From: Belliella alkalica | GTDB lineage: Bacteria; Bacteroidota; Bacteroidia; Cytophagales; Cyclobacteriaceae | Assembly (NCBI RefSeq): GCF_022549785.1 | Contig: NZ_JAKZGO010000023.1 | Coordinates: 288 to 58,275, forward strand | DNA length: 57,988 bases | Reading direction: 5' to 3' | In this document: piece after piece, positions 19,601 through 28,035 of the stretch | How positions within the stretch are numbered: the stretch's first letter is position 1 | Layout: each line of letters opens with the position of its first letter | The notes under the pieces: generated by a model | What the model saw: the letters and a program-made list of their open reading frames with translations, nothing else | Told to the model about the DNA's origin: nothing | Database searches by the model: none | Made by a program: the position numbers and the translations under genes

Positions 19601-20260
19601 ATGTCAATACACCGCGAAGGAAGATCACTGTTGTTCTGGTTGCTGTTAATTTTAACAGCTTTGAATTATGCATTATATTACTATTTGCCTGATCAAGAAG
19701 TTTTGCTGAATTTGGTTTTGCTTGGAAGTGTGATAATTTACTTGATCATATTACAGTTTTTCAGAAGTCCGTTTGTCCCAATTAGACAAGAAGAAGACAT
19801 GGTCTTTGCCCCAGCAGATGGGAAAGTAGTAGTGATTGAAGAGACATTTGAAGATGAATATCTAAAGGAAAAAAGAAAGCAGGTTTCTATTTTTATGTCC
19901 CCTATCAATGTCCACGTAAATCGTTCTCCTATTGCGGGTATTGTGGAGTACTTCAAATATCATCCTGGCAAATATTTGGTAGCGTGGCACCCAAAATCTA
20001 GTTTTGAAAACGAGAGAACTACTATGGTCATTCAGTCTCCCAATGGTACCAAACTTCTGGTAAGGCAAATTGCAGGAGCTTTGGCTAGAAGAATTAAGTG
20101 GTATGTATCCAAAGGCTCTCCATTACAGCAATGTGGTGAATTTGGTTTTATTAAATTCGGCTCTCGTGTAGACGTATTCCTACCTTTAGATGCTGAGATT
20201 TTGGTAAATATCGATCAAAAAACCAAAGGTGGCAGGACACCTATCGCAAGATTAAAATAA
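19601..20260 (+). CDS. Phosphatidylserine decarboxylase, short form
   Basis: Converts phosphatidylserine to phosphatidylethanolamine at the inner membrane. The 219-residue size and one or two N-terminal membrane helices (LLFWLLLILTALNYALYYYL) fit the short, archaeal-type decarboxylase family. Conserved FAPADGKVVVIEE, FMSPINVHVNRSP and KFGSRVDVFLP are present; self-cleavage before S188 in FGSR would create the pyruvoyl group. No phosphatidylserine synthase gene is in the window. It starts after the gdhA terminator, so it probably has its own promoter. Confidence 0.9.
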   Translation: MSIHREGRSLLFWLLLILTALNYALYYYLPDQEVLLNLVLLGSVIIYLIILQFFRSPFVPIRQEEDMVFAPADGKVVVIEETFEDEYLKEKRKQVSIFMSPINVHVNRSPIAGIVEYFKYHPGKYLVAWHPKSSFENERTTMVIQSPNGTKLLVRQIAGALARRIKWYVSKGSPLQQCGEFGFIKFGSRVDVFLPLDAEILVNIDQKTKGGRTPIARLK

Positions 20261-20296
20261 TAGAAAAAACTATACGTTCAGAAAATTTTTCAGATT

Positions 20297-20341
20297 AAAA
20301 AAAGCTAGGACTCCATAAACAATGAAGTTCTAGCTTTTTTT
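20297..20341 (+). terminator. Rho-independent terminator after the decarboxylase gene
   Basis: AAAAAAGCTAGGACT (from 20298) pairs with AGTTCTAGCTTTTTT (to 20341) with one G-T wobble and a loop of about 12 bases, ending in a seven-T run. Confidence 0.85.
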
Positions 20342-20502
20342 GGTTAAAAACCCAATCAAAGGTTTAATGATTATCGTAATTCCAAAAATCATTCACACAA
20401 TCTTTATATTCATTCTTTGTAAGTTAAGTGGTGATGAAATCCAGAGGGTTTTTACCAATATAAATTGTGATTGTCCACAATACAGCATTTAGTACTATTT
20501 TT

Positions 20503-20612
20503 AACCTTATCGTGTACGAATACTTGTCCACTGACGATAGCCAACAATCCATAGAAGTTGAAATTGGTTGATCTAGAAATGTATTCGGCTGGTTAAGTGC
20601 AAGAAAACGCTT
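20503..20612 (+). repeat. Dispersed intergenic element, weak copy D
   Basis: Within the 397-base gene-free gap 20261-20657, CTTATCGT (20506-20513) and CACTGACGATAGCC (from 20530) resemble the first block of the 45.7-kb element, and CGGCTGGTTAAGTGCAAGAA (from 20586) resembles its core, with a 3-base length change. Apart from the terminator at 20297-20341, nothing else is visible in this gap. Confidence 0.3.
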
Positions 20613-20657
20613 ATTATAAATCAAGCAAACATAAGAGTGTATTGTGAATTATAGAGA

Positions 20658-21131
20658 TTAATTAAAGAAATTTCCTTTAACTTTTTTCCAATACAAGTAT
20701 CCTAAAGTCAAAGTCGACAAGAAGAAAATGAAGGTCATCCACTCATAAGTTCTTTTATCGGATTTTCTCTCTATAATTTGGGTATCCTTTTCTTGGAGTA
20801 CCCTTTTTAGTGTAGCTATTTCCCTTTCCTGCTTTTGGGCAATAAATTTATAATCGTTTTTTTCATACGTGATCTCAGTCTTTTCGATTTCGCCCAGCAT
20901 TCTCAATTCATCCATGATTTGATTATCTTTCTGAATGATCCTAGCCATCCACCCATTGGTCTCTATCATATCTTTCTTTGTCCTATTGCCAAAGATTCCA
21001 GACTTTTTACTTTCAGCTCTTTGCCATTGCTGATGCAGAGACTGGCGCTCATCGAGCATTTTCTCAAGCTTGGCTTGGGCAAACAAGTTGAATGGAATAA
21101 TAAATAAAATCAGTAGTAAGTAATTTTTCAT
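20658..21131 (-). CDS. Secreted coiled-coil protein with C-terminal membrane anchor, unknown
   Basis: From the ATG at 21131 the protein has 157 residues. An in-frame ATG at 21176 would put 15 residues before the signal peptide MKNYLLLILFIIPFNLFAQ, so 21131 is preferred. A long charged helical region follows (LEKMLDERQSLHQQWQRAES, KQEREIATLKRVLQEKDTQI), probably a coiled coil, then one membrane helix (WMTFIFFLSTLTLGYLYW) and a short basic tail. The topology suggests an inner-membrane protein with a periplasmic coiled coil. The next gene downstream in this orientation is far away; upstream is another small membrane protein. No family recognised. Confidence 0.7.
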   Translation of the reverse strand: MKNYLLLILFIIPFNLFAQAKLEKMLDERQSLHQQWQRAESKKSGIFGNRTKKDMIETNGWMARIIQKDNQIMDELRMLGEIEKTEITYEKNDYKFIAQKQEREIATLKRVLQEKDTQIIERKSDKRTYEWMTFIFFLSTLTLGYLYWKKVKGNFFN

Positions 21132-21195
21132 TTGAATTTTGGTGATTTGTCTACCTAAAATCAAATAATGTGCCACTAGGGTAGAAAGGCAATTC

Positions 21196-21573
21196 CTATC
21201 TCATTTTCATTTTCTTGCCCATACGCCTTTTGAAGGTTCCTGCCCTTCTTTTGTTATTTGTATAAAAATTATAAAGAAAATTAATGGCAAATGCAGTTAT
21301 CGTCAATGGAATAAAAAACCCTGGAGCCATTGTCTTAATTCCTATTAAAATAAGCAATGTGGCAATCATCCCCATTTTGAAAGACGTATGACTCTCTGGG
21401 TAGATACTTTTCACTAGATACAAACTCAAAGCCTCAATTAATGTGACCATCACGAGCAGATAAACTAGCATTTGTTTCATAGTGGTATCACCCGACCATA
21501 CTACCCACGCAAGGCCTGCTGCTACTAGAATTAGACTCAAAGATTGTATTGAAGTATTTAATTTTTCTTTCAT
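21196..21573 (-). CDS. Small polytopic membrane protein, unknown
   Basis: A 125-residue protein with about four membrane helices (SLILVAAGLAWVVW, MLVYLLVMVTLIEALSLYLV, MGMIATLLILIGI, FIPLTITAFAINFLYNFY) and a strongly basic tail (NNKRRAGTFKRRMGKKMKMR), which by the positive-inside rule should be cytoplasmic. It is read in the same direction as the coiled-coil protein gene 64 bases further on and may share its transcript. No family or function recognised. Confidence 0.65.
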   Translation of the reverse strand: MKEKLNTSIQSLSLILVAAGLAWVVWSGDTTMKQMLVYLLVMVTLIEALSLYLVKSIYPESHTSFKMGMIATLLILIGIKTMAPGFFIPLTITAFAINFLYNFYTNNKRRAGTFKRRMGKKMKMR

Positions 21574-22184
21574 GTGTTTATAATTTGTTTTTCAGAGGTC
21601 ACATGGAATCTCGCATGGTTGATAATCATCCCAGTGTGTGACGTTCTTCGTCATGCTTGATTTCATATTGTTTTATTTTGGGTATTAAAAGTGAAATAAG
21701 GTAGATATTATATCCTTAAAAAGCAATTTGGCTTAGACGAAAAAGAAGGAATAGCACCAAGTAAATATTAAATATTTCCAAAAATGCTATTCCTTTAACA
21801 ATGGTTTTTTATAAATCTCTATATCCGCTTTCTTGCCATTAGCCAAATGAATTAATACACGGATAACTACTAAACTAATAACCCTTGTGCGCTCCACCAT
21901 GCTGGACAGGCGTGGAGTAATTGACGATTATCCGCAACATAATGTTTTGCTTACTTCATTACTGGCAAAGTTCCTCCAATAATGGGTTTACATGCTGTTG
22001 ACTTTCGTCCGTCGACAGTTGACGATTTGATCTTACCTGAATATGGTTTACACATTAGTGTCTAGTATATGGTTTTGTTCTTCGTTTAATTGGATATCCC
22101 TTTTCATACTAGTAGCCATTAATAATATTGTTTTAAGTTCAAATTAATCAGCTGTTGTCGGATGTCCATCGACTGTTGTCAATT
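21574..22184. other. Gene-free region with degenerate repeat remnants
   Basis: This 611-base stretch has no supportable ORF. It contains one copy of a dispersed intergenic element (21823-21939, inverted), an imperfect hairpin CTCCACC/GGCGTGGAG just before its second block, and two related fragments, GTCGACAGTTGACGA near 22010 and CATCGACTGTTGTCAA near 22168. These look like decayed copies of a repeated sequence. Confidence 0.55.
21823..21939 (-). repeat. Dispersed intergenic element, copy A
   Basis: Read on the - strand it has TGTTGCGGATAATCGTCA (21939-21922), which matches 17 of 18 bases of 45750-45767. About 75 bases later comes the 24-base core TTGGCTA...AGCGGAT (21846-21823), shared with the copies at 8664 and 45818. 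Both blocks occur in the same order and orientation as at 45.7 kb, so this is common ancestry rather than chance. Confidence 0.7.
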
Positions 22185-24365
22185 TTACAATTTATTCTTG
22201 ATGAATTCAGTCATCATATTGTACAAATGCCAGCTAGTATTTCCACCTGAGATTCCGTGGTTTCTGTTTGGATAATAGAAAGAGTCAAACTGTTTGTCTG
22301 CCTTGACCAAAGCGTCAACCAAATCAACAGCATTTTGGAAATGAACATTGTCGTCTCCCGTGCCATGGATCAGAAGCAGGTTTCCTTTTAATTTGTTCAC
22401 ATGAGTAATTGGGCTGTTGTCATCGTATCCTGCTGCATTGAGCTGAGGAGTCTGAAGATATCTCTCCGTATAGATAGTGTCATAATACCTCCACGTAGTC
22501 ACAGGGGCAACAGCTATGGCAGATTTGAACACATCGTTTCCGATCATCAAAGCGAGCGAAGACATGTAGCCACCATATGACCAGCCCCAGATTCCGATTC
22601 TTCCTTTGTCAATAAATGGCAATGATCCTAGATGCTTAGCTCCTGCTATTTGATCTTCAACTTCAATTTTTCCAAGATTGGCATAAGTACTATGCTTGAA
22701 ATCCCTTCCTCTTGCACCAGTACCTCTATTGTCCACACATACTACAATGTAACCTTCAGCAGCTAAATGGTGATGCCAAAAATCCCGAGTTCCTCCCCAA
22801 GAATTTGTGACATTCTGTGAACCAGGTCCTCCATATACATACATCAATACGGGGTATTTCTTTGAATCGTCAAAATCTGACGGTTTGATCATATAGGCAT
22901 TCAGAGAAGTTCCCTCTATTGTCTCAAAAGTGAAAAACTCTTTTTTGGACATTGCAAAATTTCTCAGTTTATCCTTAAGTTCCTGATTGTCTTCAAGAAC
23001 TTGAATTTCCTTGCCAGAAGCTTGGTTCAAAGTTACTTTCGAAGGTGTGTTAGCATCACTGTAATAGCCAATGAAGTACTTGAAATCCTTACTCATATTT
23101 ACAGAATGAGTTCCCTTAGCTGGTGTAAGTAGTTTCTTTCCTTTTCCATCCAAGTTGATCACATAGAGATTTCTTTCCAAAGGAGACGCTTCTGTAGAAA
23201 TGAAATATATCTTCTTCCCTTTTTCATCTACGCCTACCATGTTTGTCACTTCCCAGTTTCCTGAAGTGATTTGACGGATCATTTTACCAGAGTTATCATG
23301 CTGATAGATATGCTTATAGCCATCTTGCTCAGAAGTTCTTATAAACCCTTTGTTGTCTTTCAGGAAAAATAAATTATCGTTGTAGTCAAGATCTACATAG
23401 GTTTCCGACTTTTCCTGCAAAATCAAATCACTTTTCCCTGTTTCGGTATTAGCATAAAATAAATCAAGCTGATTTTGTAACCTGTTCATTCTCAAAAATG
23501 CCAAAGTATTCGAATTGGCAGTCCAATATATTCTTGGCAGATAGATGTCTTTTTCAGTTCCAGCATCTAAAGTGACAGTTTTTTTCGAATCCAAATCATA
23601 AACATGGATACTTACTTCAGCATTTTTCTCGCCAGCTTTAGGATATTTGAATTTGTAATCTTTCGGATACAATTCCCCCCAAGTTTGCATATTGAATTCA
23701 GGTACATCGGTTTCATCAAATCTGATAAAAGCAATTTTTTTACCGTCAGGAGACCAATCAAATGCTTTTGACATGGAAAATTCTTCTTCATAAACCCAGT
23801 CAGCAGCACCATTGATGATCTCATTCCATTTGCCATCTTTTGTAATTTGGGTAATTGAATTGGATGCCAATTCAATAACAAAAAGATTATTATCCTTCAC
23901 ATAGGCGACTTTATCATTGTCAGGAGAAAGTGTCGCATACATGATTTTTTCCCCATCAGCGATCAACTGCTTTTCACCGGATTTTAGATCTACCACATGA
24001 TTGATTCCTTTGGAAGACCTTCGATAGATTCTTTCTATGTCAGACACAATCAATGCTTTTGATTCTTCTGCATTGAAGCTATAGGAGGAGAAATTTACAC
24101 CGATCTTTTGCCCATCGATCAAGACTTCTTCCTGCTTGCCTGTAGCAACATTGATTTTCACCACAGAAGGTGCTCCATTAGATCTGTTCAGTGAACTATA
24201 ATATTGGCCATCATTCATCCAGTTGATGCCATAAACTGATTTTGCAGAGAAAGAATTAGACTTGAATACATCTTCAAGTGTGATTTTCTTTTTCTCCTGC
24301 GCTGAAGCTGAAGTGCCTAAAATAACCACAAAAGCCAAAATGCAAATTCGTTTCAATAGATACAT
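22185..24365 (-). CDS. Dipeptidyl-peptidase IV, S9B serine peptidase
   Basis: A 726-residue periplasmic peptidase with a signal peptide (MYLLKRICILAFVVILGTSA, cleaved near SAQ). The N-terminal ~450 residues form the DPP-IV beta-propeller, including the double-glutamate motif in DWVYEEEFSM that binds the substrate amino terminus. The C-terminal alpha/beta hydrolase has S596 in GWSYGGYMS, Asp in HGTGDDNVH and His in NRNHGI as the triad. The enzyme removes X-Pro or X-Ala dipeptides and would help use proteins as nutrients. It stands alone between gene-free regions. Confidence 0.93.
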   Translation of the reverse strand: MYLLKRICILAFVVILGTSASAQEKKKITLEDVFKSNSFSAKSVYGINWMNDGQYYSSLNRSNGAPSVVKINVATGKQEEVLIDGQKIGVNFSSYSFNAEESKALIVSDIERIYRRSSKGINHVVDLKSGEKQLIADGEKIMYATLSPDNDKVAYVKDNNLFVIELASNSITQITKDGKWNEIINGAADWVYEEEFSMSKAFDWSPDGKKIAFIRFDETDVPEFNMQTWGELYPKDYKFKYPKAGEKNAEVSIHVYDLDSKKTVTLDAGTEKDIYLPRIYWTANSNTLAFLRMNRLQNQLDLFYANTETGKSDLILQEKSETYVDLDYNDNLFFLKDNKGFIRTSEQDGYKHIYQHDNSGKMIRQITSGNWEVTNMVGVDEKGKKIYFISTEASPLERNLYVINLDGKGKKLLTPAKGTHSVNMSKDFKYFIGYYSDANTPSKVTLNQASGKEIQVLEDNQELKDKLRNFAMSKKEFFTFETIEGTSLNAYMIKPSDFDDSKKYPVLMYVYGGPGSQNVTNSWGGTRDFWHHHLAAEGYIVVCVDNRGTGARGRDFKHSTYANLGKIEVEDQIAGAKHLGSLPFIDKGRIGIWGWSYGGYMSSLALMIGNDVFKSAIAVAPVTTWRYYDTIYTERYLQTPQLNAAGYDDNSPITHVNKLKGNLLLIHGTGDDNVHFQNAVDLVDALVKADKQFDSFYYPNRNHGISGGNTSWHLYNMMTEFIKNKL

Positions 24366-24558
24366 ATTATATTGGATTTTTATTCAGGTTGCTAAAATAG
24401 AGAAAAGGTGTATTTAAATACTAACCTCTGATCAAATTAGAGTTTTAAATAAGAGTAGGTAGTGAATTTGATTTTTTGAGTTCTCCATATTTATTTTCTT
24501 TAACTCTTTTTATATCTTCATGAAATTTTTAATAAAACCACTTTAATTTTAAGCCCCA

Positions 24559-25548
24559 ATGAAGAAAAAAATAGCCTTGGTCACTGGTGGATTTACAGGT
24601 GAGTCTGTAGTCTCCCTCAAAAGTGCAGCAGTAGTAGAGAAAAACCTCGACCTTGATTTATATGATGTTTTTAAAATCTTGATCTATCCTGGAAATTGGT
24701 ACCACGAGACTTCTTCAGGAGAGAAAATCTCGGTGGACTTAAATGATTTTTCTATAGTTTTGGATGGAAGTAAAATCACTTTTGATGGGGTGTTTAATAT
24801 TCTTCATGGCTCTCCTGGTGAAGATGGGAAACTGGCAGGCTATTTTGATATGCTAAGAATACCTTATACTACTTGCGACGCAATTACATCTGCGATTACG
24901 ATGAATAAGGGTTACACTAAGGCAATTGTGCAGAGTATTCCCGAACTTTTTGTGGCTCGATCTTTTCATCTTTTCAAAAATACTGAGGAAAGAAGAGAAC
25001 AAATTTTACACGATTTGAGGTTACCTCTTTTTATCAAACCGAATAGCGGTGGAAGTAGCATTGGAATGTCAAAAGTAAAAGAACCTAATGAACTGAAAGA
25101 GGCTTTGGACAAAGCATTTGCGGAGGATTCTCAAGTTTTGGTAGAAGAGTTTGTATCTGGCAGGGAGTTTTCCATTGGTATCTTCAATGCAAAAGGAAAG
25201 ACTACAGTACTTCCTGCAACAGAGATTGTTAGCAGCAAAGAGTTTTTTGATTTTGAAGCCAAATATTCACCTGGTGTGACTGAGGAAATCACTCCTGGCA
25301 GAATGAGTGAGGAAGAAGTCGAAAGGGTAAACAGAATCTGTGAAAAAATTTATCTCAAACTGAATTGCAAAGGTGCAGTCAGGGTAGATTATTTCTTGGA
25401 ATATGAAACAGGAAAGTTCTATTTTATCGAAATCAACACTGTACCTGGACAGACAGAGACAAGCTTGATATCACAACAAGTTAAAGCTATTGGGATGACG
25501 ATCAAGCAGTTTTATACAGATTTGATAGAGGAGATGTTTGAGGATTGA
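24559..25548 (+). CDS. ddl: D-alanine--D-alanine ligase
   Basis: Joins two D-alanines for peptidoglycan precursors in the cytoplasm. The 329 residues show the Ddl signature HGSPGEDGKLAG near residue 79, and an ATP-grasp fold from ~105 with KPNSGGSSIGM, VEEFVSGREFSIGI and a C-terminal metal and substrate site FIEINTVPGQTETSLI. The start MKKKIALVTGGFTGESVVS is typical. No other mur or fts genes are nearby. A long inverted repeat after the stop separates it from the convergent T9SS cargo gene. Confidence 0.94.
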   Translation: MKKKIALVTGGFTGESVVSLKSAAVVEKNLDLDLYDVFKILIYPGNWYHETSSGEKISVDLNDFSIVLDGSKITFDGVFNILHGSPGEDGKLAGYFDMLRIPYTTCDAITSAITMNKGYTKAIVQSIPELFVARSFHLFKNTEERREQILHDLRLPLFIKPNSGGSSIGMSKVKEPNELKEALDKAFAEDSQVLVEEFVSGREFSIGIFNAKGKTTVLPATEIVSSKEFFDFEAKYSPGVTEEITPGRMSEEEVERVNRICEKIYLKLNCKGAVRVDYFLEYETGKFYFIEINTVPGQTETSLISQQVKAIGMTIKQFYTDLIEEMFED

Positions 25549-25603
25549 AAATTATGAAATTCATCTTCTAGGACCTGAGTTAAGAAAATGTCGAATTGAA
25601 AAC

Positions 25604-25652
25604 TTTTAAAAGATCTGACAGGTTTTAAAAAACCTGCCAGATCTTTTAAAAT
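25604..25652. terminator. Long inverted repeat / bidirectional terminator
   Basis: The two arms, beginning TTTTAAAAGATCTG at 25604 and ending CAGATCTTTTAAAA near 25651, are complementary over about 23 bp with one mismatch and a 2-4 base loop. The arm contains ACAGGTTTT/AAAACCTG. It lies between two convergent genes and is A/T-flanked on both sides, so it can terminate both. Confidence 0.8.
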
Positions 25653-25664
25653 GGTAAACTTTTT

Positions 25665-27959
25665 TTATCTTTTTATAAACTTAATTCTGTGCTGCTTTTC
25701 TCCTTCATGGATAAGAAGAAAATAAATACCAGGGCTCAAATTTGAGGAATCAAAAGAATCTTTGAAGACCTGTAGAGTGTCAGAGAAACGTATCAAGCCG
25801 TTCGTGCCAATGATCTGAATGAATGTGTCCTTTTGATTATAACTTGATGGCACAATCAAATGGAGTTGTTCTGATCCCAGTGGGTTTGGATACAGTTTTG
25901 GTATTTCCAACTCTTTCCAAGATCCCTCTAATCTAAATATTTTACTATATGTGCCTTTTCCATCACTATCAATCTGCTTGATTCTGTAATAGATATTGTT
26001 CCAAGATCTCTTTTCAGCGTATTCATAGCTGTAGGTTCGCGGACTTTCTGTATCTCCTTGACTTGCCAATTCATGAATCAGTTCAAAATGATCCACTCCA
26101 TTAATAGAGCCCTCAATTTGGAATGCAATATTGTCAACTTCTTTAGCCAAAGTCCAGTAAATATTGATTTTTTCGTTCTCAAAAATGGCTTTTGTCTCAA
26201 GCCATTCTACAGGAAGAATCGAAAGTACCCGATAGCTTCCTATAGTGAAAGTGGTGTTGTTGAGGTCTGAAAATATCAAATCTCTTCTTGCCCAAAGAGT
26301 GTCCGCATCCACGCCAGGAAGGTGAAGACCTGGAGCTGCGACGCCATTACTGACGATCCTTAAGTCATCCACATTATCTACAATAAGATTTTCTGCTGCC
26401 AACTCCATAACAATAGGATCTGAACTTGACGAGATTCCAGAAAGCTCAAAATAAGAGTTGAGTTGATACATGATTGGTGTCCCATCATTATCATCATACA
26501 TTGGATCCCAATTCGCTCCTGGAATCTCTATTAAGCGGATGTTGAGATTGCCTCCTGGTGTATTTCCTGTCAAGCGCATCCTTCTCACTCCACCTTGATA
26601 GGTATCTTCAAAAGGAAAAGTCGCATTTGACGGAGTAAAGGTTGAAGGGATGTTATTGTAGGAAAGGTTATGGAGATTTAGCCACTCTCCGCCTTCATAA
26701 AGGTATTCACCTGTCCCACTTGTGTTGAGGTACAGGTCAAATCCATTGAAGTTCACTTGCCCATTTTTCATAAACAAGTTCTCTTTGATCCGAAGATCAT
26801 TATCGAGAATAACAGTGTTCGTAGGTTTGTCAATTTCAATTTGGGATAAATCCATCTCCCAGTTTGTCACCAGCTGATTTGCTGTACCTACGAATCTTAG
26901 GTAAGTGGGTCCATCAGTAGGTACAGGTCCAGATACTCTTTCAATATTACCAGTAAGAAAAATATCGTTTCGAAGGGTTTTGGCGGCATTGTTAGTAAAG
27001 AGTAAGTTATGATAAGTATCAGGAATTGCTGAAGTAGGAAGTGTGCTACGTATCATATTCTGAGAACCTACTTCTGAACTATAAAACACACTACCTTCAA
27101 GTCTAAACTCGGCGACGTCCATTTCTGGATTATTGCCTAGCAAAATAAAATTGGCATTTGGCTTTAGGTGAAACAAGCCCGCTGGAATAGTTGCTGATCT
27201 TCGGATGATTTGTTCAGCAGGTGGACCAGGACATTCACTTACCAAAATCGCTCCAGGTTCAATGATCAATTCACCATAAGCATTTGTTCCATTAAAGGCA
27301 GGTATATTTTGCGTATTAAATGAAAAAGTGGAGCAAGCTGGAATACCTGCTGTATTCAATGTCTGCAAAACCGTCCCACTTTCAACATGGAATGCGTTTG
27401 CCTTGAATCCTGAATTCACAATCAACGTTTGCCCTGGATTTGCACGGAACTTTACTTGAAATCTACTATTTGTGGTATTTGCGCTCCAAGAAGCTCGGTC
27501 TACTACAATCCTTGAATTCCCAACAAAAACAATACTCCCTGTCTCAGGATAGATCCAATCTGTACTTGCATTTGATACGCTATTGTTAAAAAAAATCCCT
27601 GCGGTAGTTTGAAAAGCACGCAAGCTACCGTTTACGCGTAATTCAAAAGTTTGGAGATTTAATTTTCTCCCTGGGGAAGCAGCACTGAAAAGGTAAAGAT
27701 GGTTCACAAATTCTGTATCTGTGAGCCTAACTTCGTGATTTTGTTGTATAAAAACATTGTTGGAAATGTTGGGCTTCGCCGTAGCTGCATTCCATGCCGT
27801 ACCATCCCATGTTTCCCAAACCAAGGGATTTTCAAAATCCCCTGAAGCAATAGTCCTATAATCGCCTACTGTCAACGGGATTTGAGAAAAGGATAGATCG
27901 GTAAAGAAAAGATAAAAAGGAATAAACAAGATAATCCTGTAAATTCGTATCGAATTCAT
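25665..27959 (-). CDS. T9SS-exported surface protein with type A sorting domain
   Basis: The frame is open from an ATG at 28067, but the ATG at 27959 gives a proper signal peptide (MNSIRIYRIILFIPFYLFF, cleaved near SFSQ) and avoids overlap with the divergent DUF4105 gene, so I use it (764 residues). The middle is beta-strand-rich, with repeated short strands typical of adhesin-like passengers. The last ~75 residues are a T9SS type A sorting domain: LYPNPLGSEQLHLIV, then LSPGIYFLLIHEGEKQHRIKFIKR-type ending with the basic KR tail. It should cross the outer membrane through T9SS. No catalytic motif seen. Confidence 0.88.
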   Translation of the reverse strand: MNSIRIYRIILFIPFYLFFTDLSFSQIPLTVGDYRTIASGDFENPLVWETWDGTAWNAATAKPNISNNVFIQQNHEVRLTDTEFVNHLYLFSAASPGRKLNLQTFELRVNGSLRAFQTTAGIFFNNSVSNASTDWIYPETGSIVFVGNSRIVVDRASWSANTTNSRFQVKFRANPGQTLIVNSGFKANAFHVESGTVLQTLNTAGIPACSTFSFNTQNIPAFNGTNAYGELIIEPGAILVSECPGPPAEQIIRRSATIPAGLFHLKPNANFILLGNNPEMDVAEFRLEGSVFYSSEVGSQNMIRSTLPTSAIPDTYHNLLFTNNAAKTLRNDIFLTGNIERVSGPVPTDGPTYLRFVGTANQLVTNWEMDLSQIEIDKPTNTVILDNDLRIKENLFMKNGQVNFNGFDLYLNTSGTGEYLYEGGEWLNLHNLSYNNIPSTFTPSNATFPFEDTYQGGVRRMRLTGNTPGGNLNIRLIEIPGANWDPMYDDNDGTPIMYQLNSYFELSGISSSSDPIVMELAAENLIVDNVDDLRIVSNGVAAPGLHLPGVDADTLWARRDLIFSDLNNTTFTIGSYRVLSILPVEWLETKAIFENEKINIYWTLAKEVDNIAFQIEGSINGVDHFELIHELASQGDTESPRTYSYEYAEKRSWNNIYYRIKQIDSDGKGTYSKIFRLEGSWKELEIPKLYPNPLGSEQLHLIVPSSYNQKDTFIQIIGTNGLIRFSDTLQVFKDSFDSSNLSPGIYFLLIHEGEKQHRIKFIKR

Positions 27960-28035
27960 AATGGGGAAAAAGCGATTTGTCCTGTTTGAAAAAGTCATTA
28001 AATAAAAAACTTTACTAAGCAATAAAATTAGTTCT

